Assembly: GCF_003148495.1 (NCBI RefSeq)
Contig: NZ_QGGH01000003.1
Coordinates: forward strand, 186,001 to 250,000
Source: Mesorhizobium loti
Lineage (GTDB): Bacteria; Pseudomonadota; Alphaproteobacteria; Rhizobiales; Rhizobiaceae
Reading direction: 5' to 3'
Length of the DNA: 64,000 nt
Below the pieces are notes generated by a model that was not told the origin of the DNA, did no database searches, and saw only the letters and a list, made by a program, of their open reading frames with translations. A program made the position numbers and the translations under genes. Shown piece by piece: positions 12,533 to 21,764 of this stretch. The stretch's first letter is position 1, and each line of letters starts with the position of its first letter.

Positions 12533-13326
12533 GCAAGGCCGACCGTCCCGTGAGCGGATGGCTGGAACGGTTCGGGCTCAAGCTGGGCCGGGCGGCGGGC
12601 GGCGCGCAGCGGACTTTTCGGCGCGGCATTTTCTGGCTTGGCTTGTCCACTGCTGTTCCTTCGCTGGCAATCGCCGCCGGATGGAATCCGGCAAAGGTGA
12701 GCAGCAATCTCGGCATCTTTGCCCTTAGCGACGCGCAATTGGCGGAGCGGAAGATAACGGTCACCCCGATCGGCCAACTCGAATTGCCGACGGGCGAGAT
12801 CATGGCCTGCGATCCTCTGGTCACAGGCGATGACTGGCCAACATTGAGCCGCAAGGTCAAACCCGGAAGTTATCCGGTTTCGCTATTCGAGGCGCAGGGC
12901 CGTGTGGCTGCTGCGTTCCTTCGCTTTCGCCCTGGTATGCCGGTTCGCTGGGAACTGGCGACCTTGCCAGACCAGGATGTGTCGACGCTGAAGGACGACG
13001 AAATGTTCGGCTATCCCGTCGATGCCGGCCTTGGCTCGTTCATGGACAAGACGGCGATGGCGCTGATGTCGGCCGAACAGGACAAGCTCAAGGCCGACGA
13101 GAATTACTATGACGACGTGCTGGCCGCCGAATTCGCACCCAACCAGGACAGGTTCGTCATGCATCATCCGGTTGCCGGCAACCCGCTCAACATCGCCATG
13201 TTCTGGAGCGGCTGGGGTGATGGATTTTATCCGTCATTCTGGGGACTGGACGCAGCGGGCGAGCCGTTGCTGCTGCTGACCGATTTCGGCGTGCTGGAAA
13301 ACGCCGATGGCCGCGAGAGCAAGTAG
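12529..13326 (+). CDS. DUF4241 domain protein
   Basis: This 265-residue protein shows DUF4241-like signatures: [11 protein letters not shown] followed by [15 protein letters not shown], and a C-terminal [19 protein letters not shown]. The family has no established function. A hydrophobic stretch near residues 33-50 ([18 protein letters not shown]) could be a signal or anchor that places the domain outside the cytoplasm. The GTG start overlaps the sucB stop (GTGA). A downstream ATG-initiated form cannot be excluded. Its insertion between E2 and E3 genes is a lineage feature rather than proof of a role in the complex. Confidence 0.75.
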   Translation: MSKADRPVSGWLERFGLKLGRAAGGAQRTFRRGIFWLGLSTAVPSLAIAAGWNPAKVSSNLGIFALSDAQLAERKITVTPIGQLELPTGEIMACDPLVTGDDWPTLSRKVKPGSYPVSLFEAQGRVAAAFLRFRPGMPVRWELATLPDQDVSTLKDDEMFGYPVDAGLGSFMDKTAMALMSAEQDKLKADENYYDDVLAAEFAPNQDRFVMHHPVAGNPLNIAMFWSGWGDGFYPSFWGLDAAGEPLLLLTDFGVLENADGRESK

Positions 13327-13335
13327 GTCACCCTG

Positions 13336-13845
13336 ATGCGAAGCGCCGCGTCGCCCCCCATCAGATGTCTGGCTGGTTTGCTGGCAACGCTGTTCTCCAG
13401 CACCACAGCGTATGCTGCCTGCCCGATCGAGCTTGCCGTCTATGGCGACACCCAGAGCGGCAGCGAGATCGATTTCACGCCGACAAGAACCTCGGCGACC
13501 GTCACCAACACGTTCCGCATGATCCTCGACAACAATGTGGTGCTCAACGGCATCGTCATGTGGAACGAGGGCGTGTCGCGGCCGAACGGCGCGCTGATGT
13601 ACAAATGCCCCGAGGGCGACGTCACCGGCGAGGAGCTTGCCGCCTGTACGCCTTGGCATGGCGTCATCTACACGTCGGATGACAAGGGCAATATCGGGCT
13701 GCTGCCGGCCGAAGGTGTCGAAGCGCCGAAGACGCTGATCCTGCCGGACCTCGGGCCGTCGCTGCGGCAGTCCAACGCCTATGGCGGCAGCGGATTTTCG
13801 AAAGTGCCGTGGGATGTGTTTGCCTTGAAGGGATGCCAGGAATGA
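13336..13845 (+). CDS. secreted protein of unknown function
   Basis: This 169-residue precursor has a signal peptide ending in SSTTAYA, cleaved before ACPIEL. The mature protein has four or more cysteines (ACPIEL, MYKCPEGD, LAACTPW, LKGCQE), suggesting disulfides in the periplasm. I recognise no family. It starts 9 bases after the DUF4241 gene and overlaps the next gene at ATGA, so it belongs to the same operon. Confidence 0.72.
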   Translation: MRSAASPPIRCLAGLLATLFSSTTAYAACPIELAVYGDTQSGSEIDFTPTRTSATVTNTFRMILDNNVVLNGIVMWNEGVSRPNGALMYKCPEGDVTGEELAACTPWHGVIYTSDDKGNIGLLPAEGVEAPKTLILPDLGPSLRQSNAYGGSGFSKVPWDVFALKGCQE

Positions 13846-14597
13846 GCGGGACGCAAAAGGTGCTGCTGGTCACCGGCGGCAGCCGAGGCATCGGCGCTGC
13901 GATCTGCCGGCTCGGGTCGAAGGCAAGCTATCGCGTGGCGGTCAACTACGCTTCGAACCAGGACGCCGCCAATGCACTGGTTACCGAGATCAAGGCTGGC
14001 GGCGGCGAGGCTTTTGCCGTCAAGGGCGATGTCGGCGCTGAGTCCGATATCGTGGCCATGTTCGAGGCTGTCGACCGCGCCTATGGCCGGCTCGATGCCT
14101 TCGTCAACAATGCTGGCATCGTCGACGTCAAGGCGCGCGTCGACGAGATGGATGTGGCGCGGCTGGAGCGCATGATGCGCATCAATGTCGTCGGCTCGTT
14201 CCTCTGCGCCCGTGAGGCGGTCAAGCGCATGTCGACCCGCCACGGTGGCAAGGGCGGATCGATCGTCAACATCTCGTCGGCGGCAGCGACACTGGGCTCG
14301 CCAGGCGAATATGTCGACTATGCCGCCTCGAAGGGCGCCATCGACACCTTCACCATTGGGCTCGCCCGCGAGGTGGCGCTTGAGGGTATCCGCGTCAATG
14401 CGGTGCGGCCGGGCCTCATCGACACCGAGATCCATGCCTCTGGCGGGCAGCCGGACAGGATAGAGCGGTTCCGCGACATACTGCCGATGAAAAGAGCCGG
14501 CACGGCTGATGAAGTCGCGGGCGCGGTTCTCTATCTTCTATCCGACGCCGCGTCCTATACGACGGGCGCGATCCTGAATGTAAGCGGCGGCCGCTGA
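13842..14597 (+). CDS. SDR family oxidoreductase
   Basis: This 251-residue classical short-chain dehydrogenase has the cofactor motif TGGSRGIG at residues 11-18, the NNAG motif at 89-92 and the catalytic triad around S146/S147, Y160 and K164 (YAASK). It is likely an NAD(P)H-dependent reductase; the substrate is unknown. The start at 13842 is chosen because ATGA overlaps the previous stop and this start gives the standard SDR N-terminus. It lies in the suc block just before lpdA. Confidence 0.9.
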   Translation: MSGTQKVLLVTGGSRGIGAAICRLGSKASYRVAVNYASNQDAANALVTEIKAGGGEAFAVKGDVGAESDIVAMFEAVDRAYGRLDAFVNNAGIVDVKARVDEMDVARLERMMRINVVGSFLCAREAVKRMSTRHGGKGGSIVNISSAAATLGSPGEYVDYAASKGAIDTFTIGLAREVALEGIRVNAVRPGLIDTEIHASGGQPDRIERFRDILPMKRAGTADEVAGAVLYLLSDAASYTTGAILNVSGGR

Positions 14598-14614
14598 GCG
14601 CTCTCAAGCAGATC

Positions 14615-14663
14615 GAGCATGATGTTATCCGAAAACCGCGTCACACTTTTCGGCATCATGCTC
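14615..14663. repeat. dispersed hairpin element, copy B
   Basis: Perfect 10-bp arms GAGCATGATG and CATCATGCTC flank a core CCGAAAACCGCGTCACACTT that also pairs partly with itself. The core matches copies A, C and D, while the arms differ. It sits between the SDR stop and the lpdA ribosome-binding site, only 19 bases before the lpdA ATG. It is therefore in the lpdA leader and could affect its translation. Confidence 0.8.
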
Positions 14664-14681
14664 AAACAGAAGGACAGTATC

Positions 14682-16088
14682 ATGGCTTATGACGTCGTTA
14701 TCATCGGATCGGGACCGGGCGGTTATGTCTGCGCCATCAAGGCAGCGCAGCTCGGGCTGAAGGTTGCTGTGGTCGAGAAGAACGCGACCTTCGGCGGCAC
14801 CTGCCTGAACATCGGCTGCATCCCGTCGAAGGCGCTGCTCCATGCCTCCGAGATGTTCGCCGAGGCCGGTCATTCCTTCGACACGCTCGGCGTCGAGATA
14901 TCAGCGCCGAAGCTGAACCTGAAGAAGATGATGGCGCACAAGGACGCGACGGTGTCGTCGAACGTCAACGGCGTCGCCTTCCTGTTCAAGAAGAACAAGA
15001 TCGACAGCTTTCGCGGCACCGGCAAGGTGATCGCCGCCGGCAAGGTCTCGGTGACCGGCGAGGACGGCAAGATCGAGGAAATCGAGACCAAGAACATCGT
15101 CATCGCCACCGGCTCGGACGTCGCCGGTATTCCCGGCGTCAAGGTCGATATCGACGAGAAGGTGATCGTGTCGTCGACCGGCGCGCTGTCGCTGGACAAG
15201 GTTCCCAGCCATCTGGTGGTGGTCGGCGGCGGTGTCATCGGGCTCGAGCTTGGCTCGGTGTGGGCGCGGCTCGGCGCCAAGGTCACCGTGGTCGAGTTCC
15301 TCGACACCATCCTCGGCGGCATGGACGGCGAGGTTTCCAAGCAGTTCCAGCGGCTTTTGTCGAAACAGGGTTTCGAGTTCAAGCTCGGCGCCAAGGTCAC
15401 CGGCGTCGCCAAGGCCAAGAAGGGTGCCATCGTCACCTTCGAGCCGGTCAAGGGCGGGGCCGCCGAGACCATCGAGGCCGATGCCGTGCTGATTGCCACC
15501 GGCCGCCGCGCCTATGCTGACAGCCTCGGCCTGAAAGAAGCCGGCGTCGAGGTCGACGAACGCGGCCGGGTCAAGACGGATGGCCACCTCAGGACCAACG
15601 TCCCCGGCATCTATGCGATCGGCGATGTCATCGCCGGGCCGATGCTGGCCCACAAGGCCGAGGACGAGGGTGTGGCGGTGGCGGAAACCATCGCCGGCCA
15701 GGCCGGCCATGTGAACTATGACGTCATTCCCAGCGTCGTCTACACCAGCCCGGAAATCGCCTCGGTCGGCAAGACCGAGGAAGAATTGAAGAAGACCGGC
15801 ATCGACTACAAGGTCGGAAAATTCCCGTTCAGCGCCAATGGCCGGGCGCGCGCCATGCTGCACACCGACGGTTTTGTGAAAATCCTCGCCGACAAGACGA
15901 GCGACCGCGTGCTCGGCGTGCATATCGTCGGCTTCGGCGCCGGCGAGATGATCCACGAGGCAGCTGTGCTGATGGAATTCGGCGGCTCGTCCGAGGATCT
16001 CGCCCGCACCTGCCACGCGCATCCGACGATGTCGGAAGCGGTCAAGGAGGCGGCGCTGGCGACGTTCTTCAAGCCAATCCACATCTAA
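14682..16088 (+). CDS. lpdA: dihydrolipoamide dehydrogenase (E3)
   Basis: This 468-residue flavoprotein reoxidises lipoyl groups. The FAD motif GSGPGG is at residues 9-14 and the redox disulfide C41/C46 lies in [13 protein letters not shown]. An NAD motif [12 protein letters not shown] follows, and the C-terminal catalytic HAHPTMSEA is contributed to the partner subunit. The start at 14682 is preceded by AAGGACAG; the longer frame upstream overlaps the hairpin element and is not family-like. Because it follows sucAB it is the presumptive E3 of the 2-oxoglutarate dehydrogenase complex. Confidence 0.96.
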   Translation: MAYDVVIIGSGPGGYVCAIKAAQLGLKVAVVEKNATFGGTCLNIGCIPSKALLHASEMFAEAGHSFDTLGVEISAPKLNLKKMMAHKDATVSSNVNGVAFLFKKNKIDSFRGTGKVIAAGKVSVTGEDGKIEEIETKNIVIATGSDVAGIPGVKVDIDEKVIVSSTGALSLDKVPSHLVVVGGGVIGLELGSVWARLGAKVTVVEFLDTILGGMDGEVSKQFQRLLSKQGFEFKLGAKVTGVAKAKKGAIVTFEPVKGGAAETIEADAVLIATGRRAYADSLGLKEAGVEVDERGRVKTDGHLRTNVPGIYAIGDVIAGPMLAHKAEDEGVAVAETIAGQAGHVNYDVIPSVVYTSPEIASVGKTEEELKKTGIDYKVGKFPFSANGRARAMLHTDGFVKILADKTSDRVLGVHIVGFGAGEMIHEAAVLMEFGGSSEDLARTCHAHPTMSEAVKEAALATFFKPIHI

Positions 16089-16101
16089 AGCCAACCAACG
16101 C

Positions 16102-16134
16102 TTCGTCATCCTCGGGTCAAGCCGAGGATGACGA
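16102..16134. repeat. short palindrome related to the 18451 element
   Basis: TTCGTCATCCTCGG pairs perfectly with CCGAGGATGACGAA across a 5-base loop. The CGTCATCC arm also ends the larger palindrome at 18451-18632, so the two are probably full and minimal versions of one family. Confidence 0.65.
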
Positions 16135-16158
16135 ACGTAGCGACATCGCCCAAAACAA

Positions 16159-16185
16159 AACGGCCCGCTTTCAGCGGGCCGTTCG
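16159..16185. terminator. bidirectional terminator between lpdA and the Ala-Pro protein
   Basis: AACGGCCCGC and GCGGGCCGTT form a 10-bp stem with a TTTCA loop. A-rich sequence (CAAAACAAAA) lies on one side and a T-rich stretch on the other. It sits between convergent genes and probably serves both. Confidence 0.8.
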
Positions 16186-16203
16186 TATTTGATATCGAGC
16201 CGA

Positions 16204-16539
16204 TCAGTTGGCCGGTGCAGGTGCCGGCGCAGGCGCTGGGGCCGGTGCGGGCGCTGGTGCAGGGGCCGGAGCCGGAGCTGGGGCCGGAGCAGGTGCTGGC
16301 GCAGGTTCGGCCGGCTTCATCGGTTCTGCCGGTGCGGGCGCGGGGGCCGGTGTGCTGGCTGCCGGCGGCTCGGCTGGTGCCGGATGCTCACCACTTCTTC
16401 CGAAAACATAATACGCGACAACCGCCAGAATAACGACGACCAGTGCAATCAGCCAACCACTACCGCCGCCGCCGCTACTTGGCCGTGGAGCGTTGGTGGA
16501 CGAATTGAACGGGTCGTTTGGATTCGGTGCGTTCGCCAT
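16204..16539 (-). CDS. Ala-Pro-repeat membrane protein
   Basis: This 111-residue protein has a polar N-terminus rich in Asn, Pro and Gly and one membrane segment at about residues 29-46 (WLIALVVVILAVVAYYVF). The rest is a low-complexity tail of Ala-Pro dipeptides from about residue 53 to the end. Such Pro-rich rods can span the periplasm, as in TonB, but there is no TonB domain. I recognise no family. A GAGGACACTT stretch precedes the ATG on the minus strand. The repeat DNA is prone to slippage, so the length probably varies between strains. Confidence 0.65.
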   Translation of the reverse strand: MANAPNPNDPFNSSTNAPRPSSGGGGSGWLIALVVVILAVVAYYVFGRSGEHPAPAEPPAASTPAPAPAPAEPMKPAEPAPAPAPAPAPAPAPAPAPAPAPAPAPAPAPAN

Positions 16540-16733
16540 AAAAGTGTCCTCCGTGGATGAAAAATATCAATCAACACCATTCAACGCGCAATCATTGAAC
16601 TGGTTTCACGCTAGGGTTGGAAAACGCCAAAAACAAGGGCAATCCTGCCTTTCCGCGGCCGGAATGGCGTCGTTTCGCCACGCAGCGCGCCAAGCCCGTG
16701 CCTGCTACGGTCGATTCAGAGGATTTTGCCGCG

Positions 16734-17210
16734 ATGAATTCCACAGCGCAGATTGTCCCGAATCCCCACGACGCTCTTGCCGGCGCCCAGTTCGCCGACC
16801 GCTATCTGCTGGTCACCGAAGGTCTTTCATTGACCGCTCTCGGCGCCGCCGAACGGGCTTTGGGGCAAACGCCGCGCTGGGTCGGCAGGCTCATAGCACT
16901 GCGCAATCTTGCCGTCAGGCCATTCCGGCTGAAGACGGGCCTGGAACCTGCCGTGTTGCCGGCCGGAAAGATCGGGATATTTCCGCTCCTCAGCCAGCTT
17001 CCCGGCAAGGTCGTGCTTGGCCTCGACGATTGGCATCTCGATTTCCGGGTCCTGGTCGAAGTCAGGGATCTCGGCATGGGCCGGCAGGAAGTGGCCGCAA
17101 CGACGATCGTCAAGACGCATAATTGGCTCGGGCGCACCTATCTCGCGATCATCATGCCGTTTCACCGGATCGTCGTTCCGGCGATGCTGGCCCAGATCCT
17201 GTCCAAGTAA
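16734..17210 (+). CDS. DUF2867 domain protein
   Basis: This 158-residue protein has the DUF2867 pattern LDDWHLDFRVLVEV, then VAATTIVKTHNWLGRTYL and PFHRIVVPAMLAQIL at the C-terminus. The family's role is unknown; in some proteins the domain sits beside NAD-binding domains. I use the ATG at 16734, where the homologous part begins, rather than an earlier frame start at 16617. It is convergent with the TraB/GumN gene, whose end lies 2 bases away. Confidence 0.78.
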   Translation: MNSTAQIVPNPHDALAGAQFADRYLLVTEGLSLTALGAAERALGQTPRWVGRLIALRNLAVRPFRLKTGLEPAVLPAGKIGIFPLLSQLPGKVVLGLDDWHLDFRVLVEVRDLGMGRQEVAATTIVKTHNWLGRTYLAIIMPFHRIVVPAMLAQILSK

Positions 17211-17212
17211 AG

Positions 17213-18283
17213 CTAGAGTCCGACAGGTGTGACGGTATAGCCGGCCTTGCGGAAATCCTCGACCAGGCCTTCGGGACCGGGAAGGTGAAGGGCGCCGACC
17301 GCCATGAAGGCATTGCCCCTGGCAAGGATCGGCCCGGCATGCTCGACCATCACCTTGTTGCGGCTGGTGATCATGGTTTCCTCGAACGCCGCATAGCCCG
17401 CGGGGTCGTCCTGCCCCTCTGGCATGGCGGCACGAAACAGCGGCCAGAACATGCCGGTGTCGCCGCGCTGGTAGAGCACGATCATGGTTTCGTTGATGTC
17501 GTTGACCTTGTCGCCGAGCTTCAGCGTGTCGACGAGGCCCTTCATGTGAAAGGCTAGTGGCAGCGAGGCCATGGCGCGCAGCTGGCTTTCAGCCGTCTCC
17601 AATCCTTCCACCGGCTTGCCGGCAGCCTTTGCTCCCTCCGCCAGCTTGACGTCGAGCACCGGTGCGCCGCCGGATTGGCGGGCGAGTTCGCAGGCCGGCA
17701 GTGCCATCATGGCCGACAGCATCCACGGCTTCATCTTGGCAACGCTTGCCGGTGGGATACCGCGCGCGTCGAGTGCGGTGTTCATGGCCGCCGCATCGTC
17801 CGGCGACAGCAACGATGCCAGCGTCGTGCTATCGGTGAACATCATCAGGTCCGGCTCTTTAAGCATCGCGACCATCATCTTCTGCTTGTCGAGCACGTCG
17901 GTGGTTTCGATGACGATGGTGCCGGCGGCGTCATAGGCTTTCTGCGCGTCCGGCGGCAGGGTGGTGACGCGCGGGTCGGTCATGTGCATGGTGCCGAACA
18001 GGAAGGACGGCCTTTCGCCCGGCTTTTCCAGCTTCCACAACAAGCCCTTGCCGTTCGGCGTCCCGGCTGCTTCCGTCTCGATCTTGCGGTAGGCCGCCGG
18101 ATCGTTCTTCTGCAGGGCCGACAGCATGTCTGCGCCGGTGCAGGTCGGGATTTCGGCATGAGCCCTGCCGGCCGCGAACAGCAAGACAGCGAGGAAAGAC
18201 AGGAAAAACAGGACGTTGAGCGCAACAAGCAGCTTCAGCGATACGGACGCTGCGCGGTCGGCGATGGCAATGACGCGTTTCAT
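17213..18283 (-). CDS. TraB/GumN family protein
   Basis: This 356-residue protein has an N-terminal hydrophobic segment (residues 17-38) followed by AHA before EIPTC, so it is exported or anchored. The conserved FLFGTMHMTDPRV motif near residue 95 and a later GALHLPGPEGLVEDF motif identify the TraB/PrgY/GumN family. Members have a gluzincin-like fold and are proposed metal-dependent proteases. GumN sits in xanthan clusters, but there is no polysaccharide cluster here, so no link is claimed. It stands alone. Confidence 0.85.
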   Translation of the reverse strand: MKRVIAIADRAASVSLKLLVALNVLFFLSFLAVLLFAAGRAHAEIPTCTGADMLSALQKNDPAAYRKIETEAAGTPNGKGLLWKLEKPGERPSFLFGTMHMTDPRVTTLPPDAQKAYDAAGTIVIETTDVLDKQKMMVAMLKEPDLMMFTDSTTLASLLSPDDAAAMNTALDARGIPPASVAKMKPWMLSAMMALPACELARQSGGAPVLDVKLAEGAKAAGKPVEGLETAESQLRAMASLPLAFHMKGLVDTLKLGDKVNDINETMIVLYQRGDTGMFWPLFRAAMPEGQDDPAGYAAFEETMITSRNKVMVEHAGPILARGNAFMAVGALHLPGPEGLVEDFRKAGYTVTPVGL

Positions 18284-18450
18284 GGTCCTTTCTTAGGACC
18301 GAAAAGCGGCAAAACGGTTAACCGGCACTGCGAAATTGTCTTGGACTGGTTTCGGTGTTCAGGCGCAGTAGCTATTGATTTAGCTATTGATCAGTCGCCT
18401 ACGTGGATGGATGGAATGTCGTTGGGAATTAGCGGAAACGCCCATCTCTT
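18284..18450. other. gene-free stretch before the long palindrome
   Basis: Nothing coding is visible. It includes TAGCTATTGATTTAGCTATTGAT, a direct repeat of TAGCTATTGAT near 18369-18390. The promoter of the TraB/GumN gene probably lies within the first 100 bases. Confidence 0.3.
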
Positions 18451-18632
18451 CGTCATCCACGGGCGGAGCAAGGAGCGTAGCGACGCAGCGCAGACCCGAG
18501 GATCCATGCCGCGACTTCTGAGCGACGCCACGGTGTAGAACTCTGCTCCGCTGCACTCTTCGGCTAAGGTCACGGCATGGATCCTAGGGTCTGCGCGACG
18601 GAGCTTCGCTCCTGCTTCGCCCTAGGATGACG
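18451..18632. repeat. long palindromic intergenic element
   Basis: The 182-base element begins CGTCATCC and ends GGATGACG. Its inner arms GGATCCATGCCG and CGGCATGGATCC pair well. Together these make a long imperfect hairpin whose loop is near 18520-18555. The sequence is of the type repeated between genes in rhizobial genomes. It lies 3' of xerC and is not coding. Confidence 0.75.
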
Positions 18633-18664
18633 AAGCTGAGAGGCTTCGTCCAATCCCGGATACT

Positions 18665-19603
18665 TCACGCCCGCGGATGCGCCGACTCGTAAATCTCGAG
18701 CAGCCTCGCGGTGTCGACGCCGGTGTAGATCTGGGTCGTCGACAGGCTGGCGTGGCCGAGAAGCTCCTGGATGGTGCGCAAATCGCCGCCGCGGCCGAGC
18801 AGATGCGTAGCGAAGGAATGGCGCAAGGCATGCGGCGTCGCGGTATCGGGCAGGTTGAGCGCCGAGCGCAGTTTGGCCATGTCGCGCTGGACGATGGCCG
18901 GATTGAGCGGGCCGCCGCGCGCACCGCGAAACAATAGGCCTTTCGGGTCGAGGTGATAGGGGCAGAGCCGGCGGTATTCAGCAATGGCCCGCAGCGCCAC
19001 CGGCAGCACCGGCACCAGCCGCGTCTTGCCGCCCTTGCCGGTAACGCGCAGCACGGTGTCGGCCGCCGAAGCCAGATCGGCGCCGGCGAGGCCGAGTGCC
19101 TCGGAAATGCGCAGGCCGGAGCCGTAGAGCAGCGTCAGTACGGCGGCGTTGCGGGCAGCGATCCAGGGTTCTTCCGCCAATTGGCCCTCGATGGAAACGA
19201 TATGCTTGGCATCGCTTGCCGTCAGCGGCTTGGGCAGCGATTTGGGCTGGCGCGGCGCGCGAAGTGCTGCCGCACCCGCTGCATTGGCAAGGCCGCGCCG
19301 TTCGAGGAAACGCAGCAGCGAGCGGATGCCGGCCAGGCCGCGGCCGAGCGTGCGGGCACCGGCACCGGCGTTGCGGCGGGCGGCGAGGAAGCCGCGCAGA
19401 TCGGCCGGGCGCAGATTGGCGATGTCCGAAATGCCGGGCGAGCCGCCGCAATGGCCGGTGAGGAAATGCAGGAACTGGCGCGTGTCGCGCTCATAGGCTT
19501 CCACCGTCTCAGGTGACAGCCGACGTTCTCGCGCGAGCATCTTCAGCCAGCTTTCGCGTGCCGCTTGGAGATCGGGTTTGGCGGGGATTAGGAATTCCTG
19601 CAT
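18665..19603 (-). CDS. xerC: tyrosine recombinase XerC
   Basis: This 312-residue recombinase resolves chromosome dimers at dif together with XerD and FtsK. The N-terminal SAM-like core-binding domain covers about residues 10-110. The catalytic residues are R165 (GSGLRISEAL), a lysine near 190, H258 and R261 (HALRHSFATHLL), H284 and Y293 (GHASLSTTQIYT). The domain order and length are those of chromosomal XerC, not a phage integrase, and no att sites or cargo surround it. FtsK, its partner in the family, is encoded at 46254 in this window. Confidence 0.93.
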   Translation of the reverse strand: MQEFLIPAKPDLQAARESWLKMLARERRLSPETVEAYERDTRQFLHFLTGHCGGSPGISDIANLRPADLRGFLAARRNAGAGARTLGRGLAGIRSLLRFLERRGLANAAGAAALRAPRQPKSLPKPLTASDAKHIVSIEGQLAEEPWIAARNAAVLTLLYGSGLRISEALGLAGADLASAADTVLRVTGKGGKTRLVPVLPVALRAIAEYRRLCPYHLDPKGLLFRGARGGPLNPAIVQRDMAKLRSALNLPDTATPHALRHSFATHLLGRGGDLRTIQELLGHASLSTTQIYTGVDTARLLEIYESAHPRA

Positions 19604-19732
19604 GGCGTGCTTTCGACCTTTGTTTCATGCATGCCCGGCCATTTTCCGGCAGCCGGGTTAGGAAGCGGTGAAGAGCGCGTCATTGAAATGACAATCGGGG
19701 AGCGTTAGAGCAAAGCCAAAGGATGTCGCGCC

Positions 19733-20332
19733 ATGAGCAAGCCCCAGAACCCTGTCCAGATGGCCGTGATCGGCGCCGCCCACGGCATCAAGGGCGAATT
19801 GCGGGTGAAGACCTTCACCGGTGAGCCGCTGGCGCTGGCCGATTACGGCCCGCTCTATTCCAGGGACGGCCGTGCCTTCCAGATCATCGACATCAGGCCC
19901 GCCAACACCGTCGTCGTGGTCCGCTTCAAGGGCGTTGCCGACCGCAATGCGGCCGAGGCGCTGGCCGGCACGGAGCTGTTCGTCGACCGTTCGATGCTGC
20001 CGGACGACGGCGAAGAAGACGAATTCTACCATGCCGACCTCGTCGGCCTCGAAGTCCGGGACGACACGGGTGCCGCGCTCGGCAAGGTCGTCGCCGTGCA
20101 CAATTTCGGCGGTGGCGACATTCTCGATGTGACATTGGGCGGGCGCAAGGGCGTGCTGATCCCGTTCACGCAAGCCGCAGTACCACAAGTGTCGATCGCC
20201 GAGGGTTTCGTCCGCGTCGATCCGGCGGCGGCCGGGCTGGTCGACGACGAGGATGGTGATGGCCCGCGCGAGGAAGACTTCGACCCGAAGGGCAGGCCGC
20301 GCGGACCGAGCGATGCCGGGGGCAACCGGTGA
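19733..20332 (+). CDS. rimM: 16S rRNA processing protein RimM
   Basis: This 199-residue ribosome maturation factor acts on the 30S head. The N-terminal domain starts [23 protein letters not shown] and the C-terminal PRC-barrel contains [14 protein letters not shown] and GGGDILDV. An acidic tail of about 25 residues ([14 protein letters not shown]) extends beyond the domain. It overlaps trmD by 4 bases (GTGA), as in the classic rpsP-rimM-trmD-rplS order; rpsP is not in this window. Confidence 0.95.
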   Translation: MSKPQNPVQMAVIGAAHGIKGELRVKTFTGEPLALADYGPLYSRDGRAFQIIDIRPANTVVVVRFKGVADRNAAEALAGTELFVDRSMLPDDGEEDEFYHADLVGLEVRDDTGAALGKVVAVHNFGGGDILDVTLGGRKGVLIPFTQAAVPQVSIAEGFVRVDPAAAGLVDDEDGDGPREEDFDPKGRPRGPSDAGGNR

Positions 20333-21030
20333 GTTTTTCGGCTTGCGTGCTGACGCTTTATCCGGAGATGTTTCCCGGCGCGCTGGGCCTGTCGTTGGCC
20401 GGGCGGGCGCTCGAGGCCGGCACATGGTCGCTGCAGGCGGTCCAGATCCGTGACTTCGCCACCGACCGCCATCGCACCGTCGACGACACACCGGCCGGCG
20501 GCGGCGCCGGCATGGTGATGCGCGCCGATGTTCTGGCGAAAGCCATCGACCATGCTTCGCCGGAAGGCGACCCGCGGCCGCGGCTGCTGATGAGCCCGCG
20601 CGGCAAGCCGCTGAACCAGGCGCGTGTGCGCGAACTGGCCGCAGGGCCTGGCGCCGTCATCCTGTGCGGTCGCTTCGAAGGCGTCGACCAGCGGGTGATC
20701 GACGCGCGAGGATTAGAGGAAGTCTCCATCGGCGATTTCATCCTCTCGGGCGGTGAGCCGGCGGCGCTTGTGCTGCTCGATGCGGTGGTGCGGCTGTTGC
20801 CCGGCGTGATGGGCAACGCTGTATCGGGCGAAGAAGAGAGTTTCGAAAACGGCCTGCTCGAACACCCGCACTATACAAGGCCGCAGGAATTCGAGGGGCG
20901 CGAGATTCCTGAGGTGCTGATTTCCGGCAATCACAAGAAGATCGCCGCGTGGCGGCGCGCGGAGTCAGAGAGACTGACAGCCGAGAGGCGTCCGGACCTG
21001 CTTGCCGCTGCTCACCCCTTGGCAAAATAG
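20329..21030 (+). CDS. trmD: tRNA (guanine-37-N1)-methyltransferase
   Basis: This 233-residue SPOUT enzyme methylates G37 of tRNAs to prevent frameshifting. The start [17 protein letters not shown], the [13 protein letters not shown] loop and the knot region ([35 protein letters not shown]) are diagnostic. It starts with GTG overlapping the rimM stop. Its 3' end overlaps the convergent TauE/SafE gene by 19 bases. Confidence 0.96.
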   Translation: MSFSACVLTLYPEMFPGALGLSLAGRALEAGTWSLQAVQIRDFATDRHRTVDDTPAGGGAGMVMRADVLAKAIDHASPEGDPRPRLLMSPRGKPLNQARVRELAAGPGAVILCGRFEGVDQRVIDARGLEEVSIGDFILSGGEPAALVLLDAVVRLLPGVMGNAVSGEEESFENGLLEHPHYTRPQEFEGREIPEVLISGNHKKIAAWRRAESERLTAERRPDLLAAAHPLAK

Positions 21031-21764
21031 TAGAAGGCGAGGAACAGGCCGACGGCGACGACAAAGCCGCGCACCGCGTTCTGTGGCACGCGCTTGGCGA
21101 TCCAGACGCCGGCATAGCCGCCCAGCGCGCCGCCCGGGATCATGATGATCGCCTGCGGCCAGGCGACGACGCCACCCGAGACGAAGACGACGATCGCGAC
21201 AGCGGCGATGACCATGGCCAGCATGTTCTTCAAAGCGTTCAGCCGGTGGTAGTCGCCGGCTTGCGTCAGTCCGAGCGTCGCCAGCATCATCACGCCCATG
21301 CCGGCTCCGAAGAAGCCGCCATAGATGGCCGTGACGAACTGCGCCAGCGAACCGGCCAGCGAACCCACCGCCGCTTCATGGCCGGGTTTTGGCGCCGGCT
21401 TCAGCCAGGGTCCGGCTGCAAACAATGCGGTTGCGCCCAACAGCAGCCACGGCACCAAGGCGCGAAACGAGGGATTGTCGAGCGCCAGCAGGATCAGCGC
21501 GCCGGCCAGCGCGCCCACCGCCGAGATCAGGCACAGCAGCAGCGCGCCGCGCCAGAAATGCCTGATGTCGGCCGAGTAGGCGAGTGTCGAGGTGATGTAG
21601 CCTGGAAACTGTGTCACGGAGGAGGTGGCGTTGGCGACGATAGGCGGCAGGCCGACCAGTGTCATGGCGCCGAAGGTGATGAAGGTGCCGCCACCGGCGA
21701 CCGCATTGGCGGCGCCTGACAGAAAGCCCGCCAGAAAAAGCAGGATTGCGTCGAAGACAGACAT
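21012..21764 (-). CDS. TauE/SafE family permease
   Basis: This 250-residue protein has about eight hydrophobic segments and the TauE/SafE pattern: an N-terminal [19 protein letters not shown] and a second repeat with [13 protein letters not shown]. Members export sulfite, sulfoacetate or related anions; the substrate here is unknown. It is inserted in opposite orientation between trmD and rplS, which splits the usual ribosomal operon. Confidence 0.88.
   Translation of the reverse strand: MSVFDAILLFLAGFLSGAANAVAGGGTFITFGAMTLVGLPPIVANATSSVTQFPGYITSTLAYSADIRHFWRGALLLCLISAVGALAGALILLALDNPSFRALVPWLLLGATALFAAGPWLKPAPKPGHEAAVGSLAGSLAQFVTAIYGGFFGAGMGVMMLATLGLTQAGDYHRLNALKNMLAMVIAAVAIVVFVSGGVVAWPQAIIMIPGGALGGYAGVWIAKRVPQNAVRGFVVAVGLFLAFYYFAKG

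Noticed and set aside
18665..19603. Phage or island integrase
   Set aside because: Domain plan and context are those of housekeeping XerC, and there is no tRNA, att repeat or cargo beside it.
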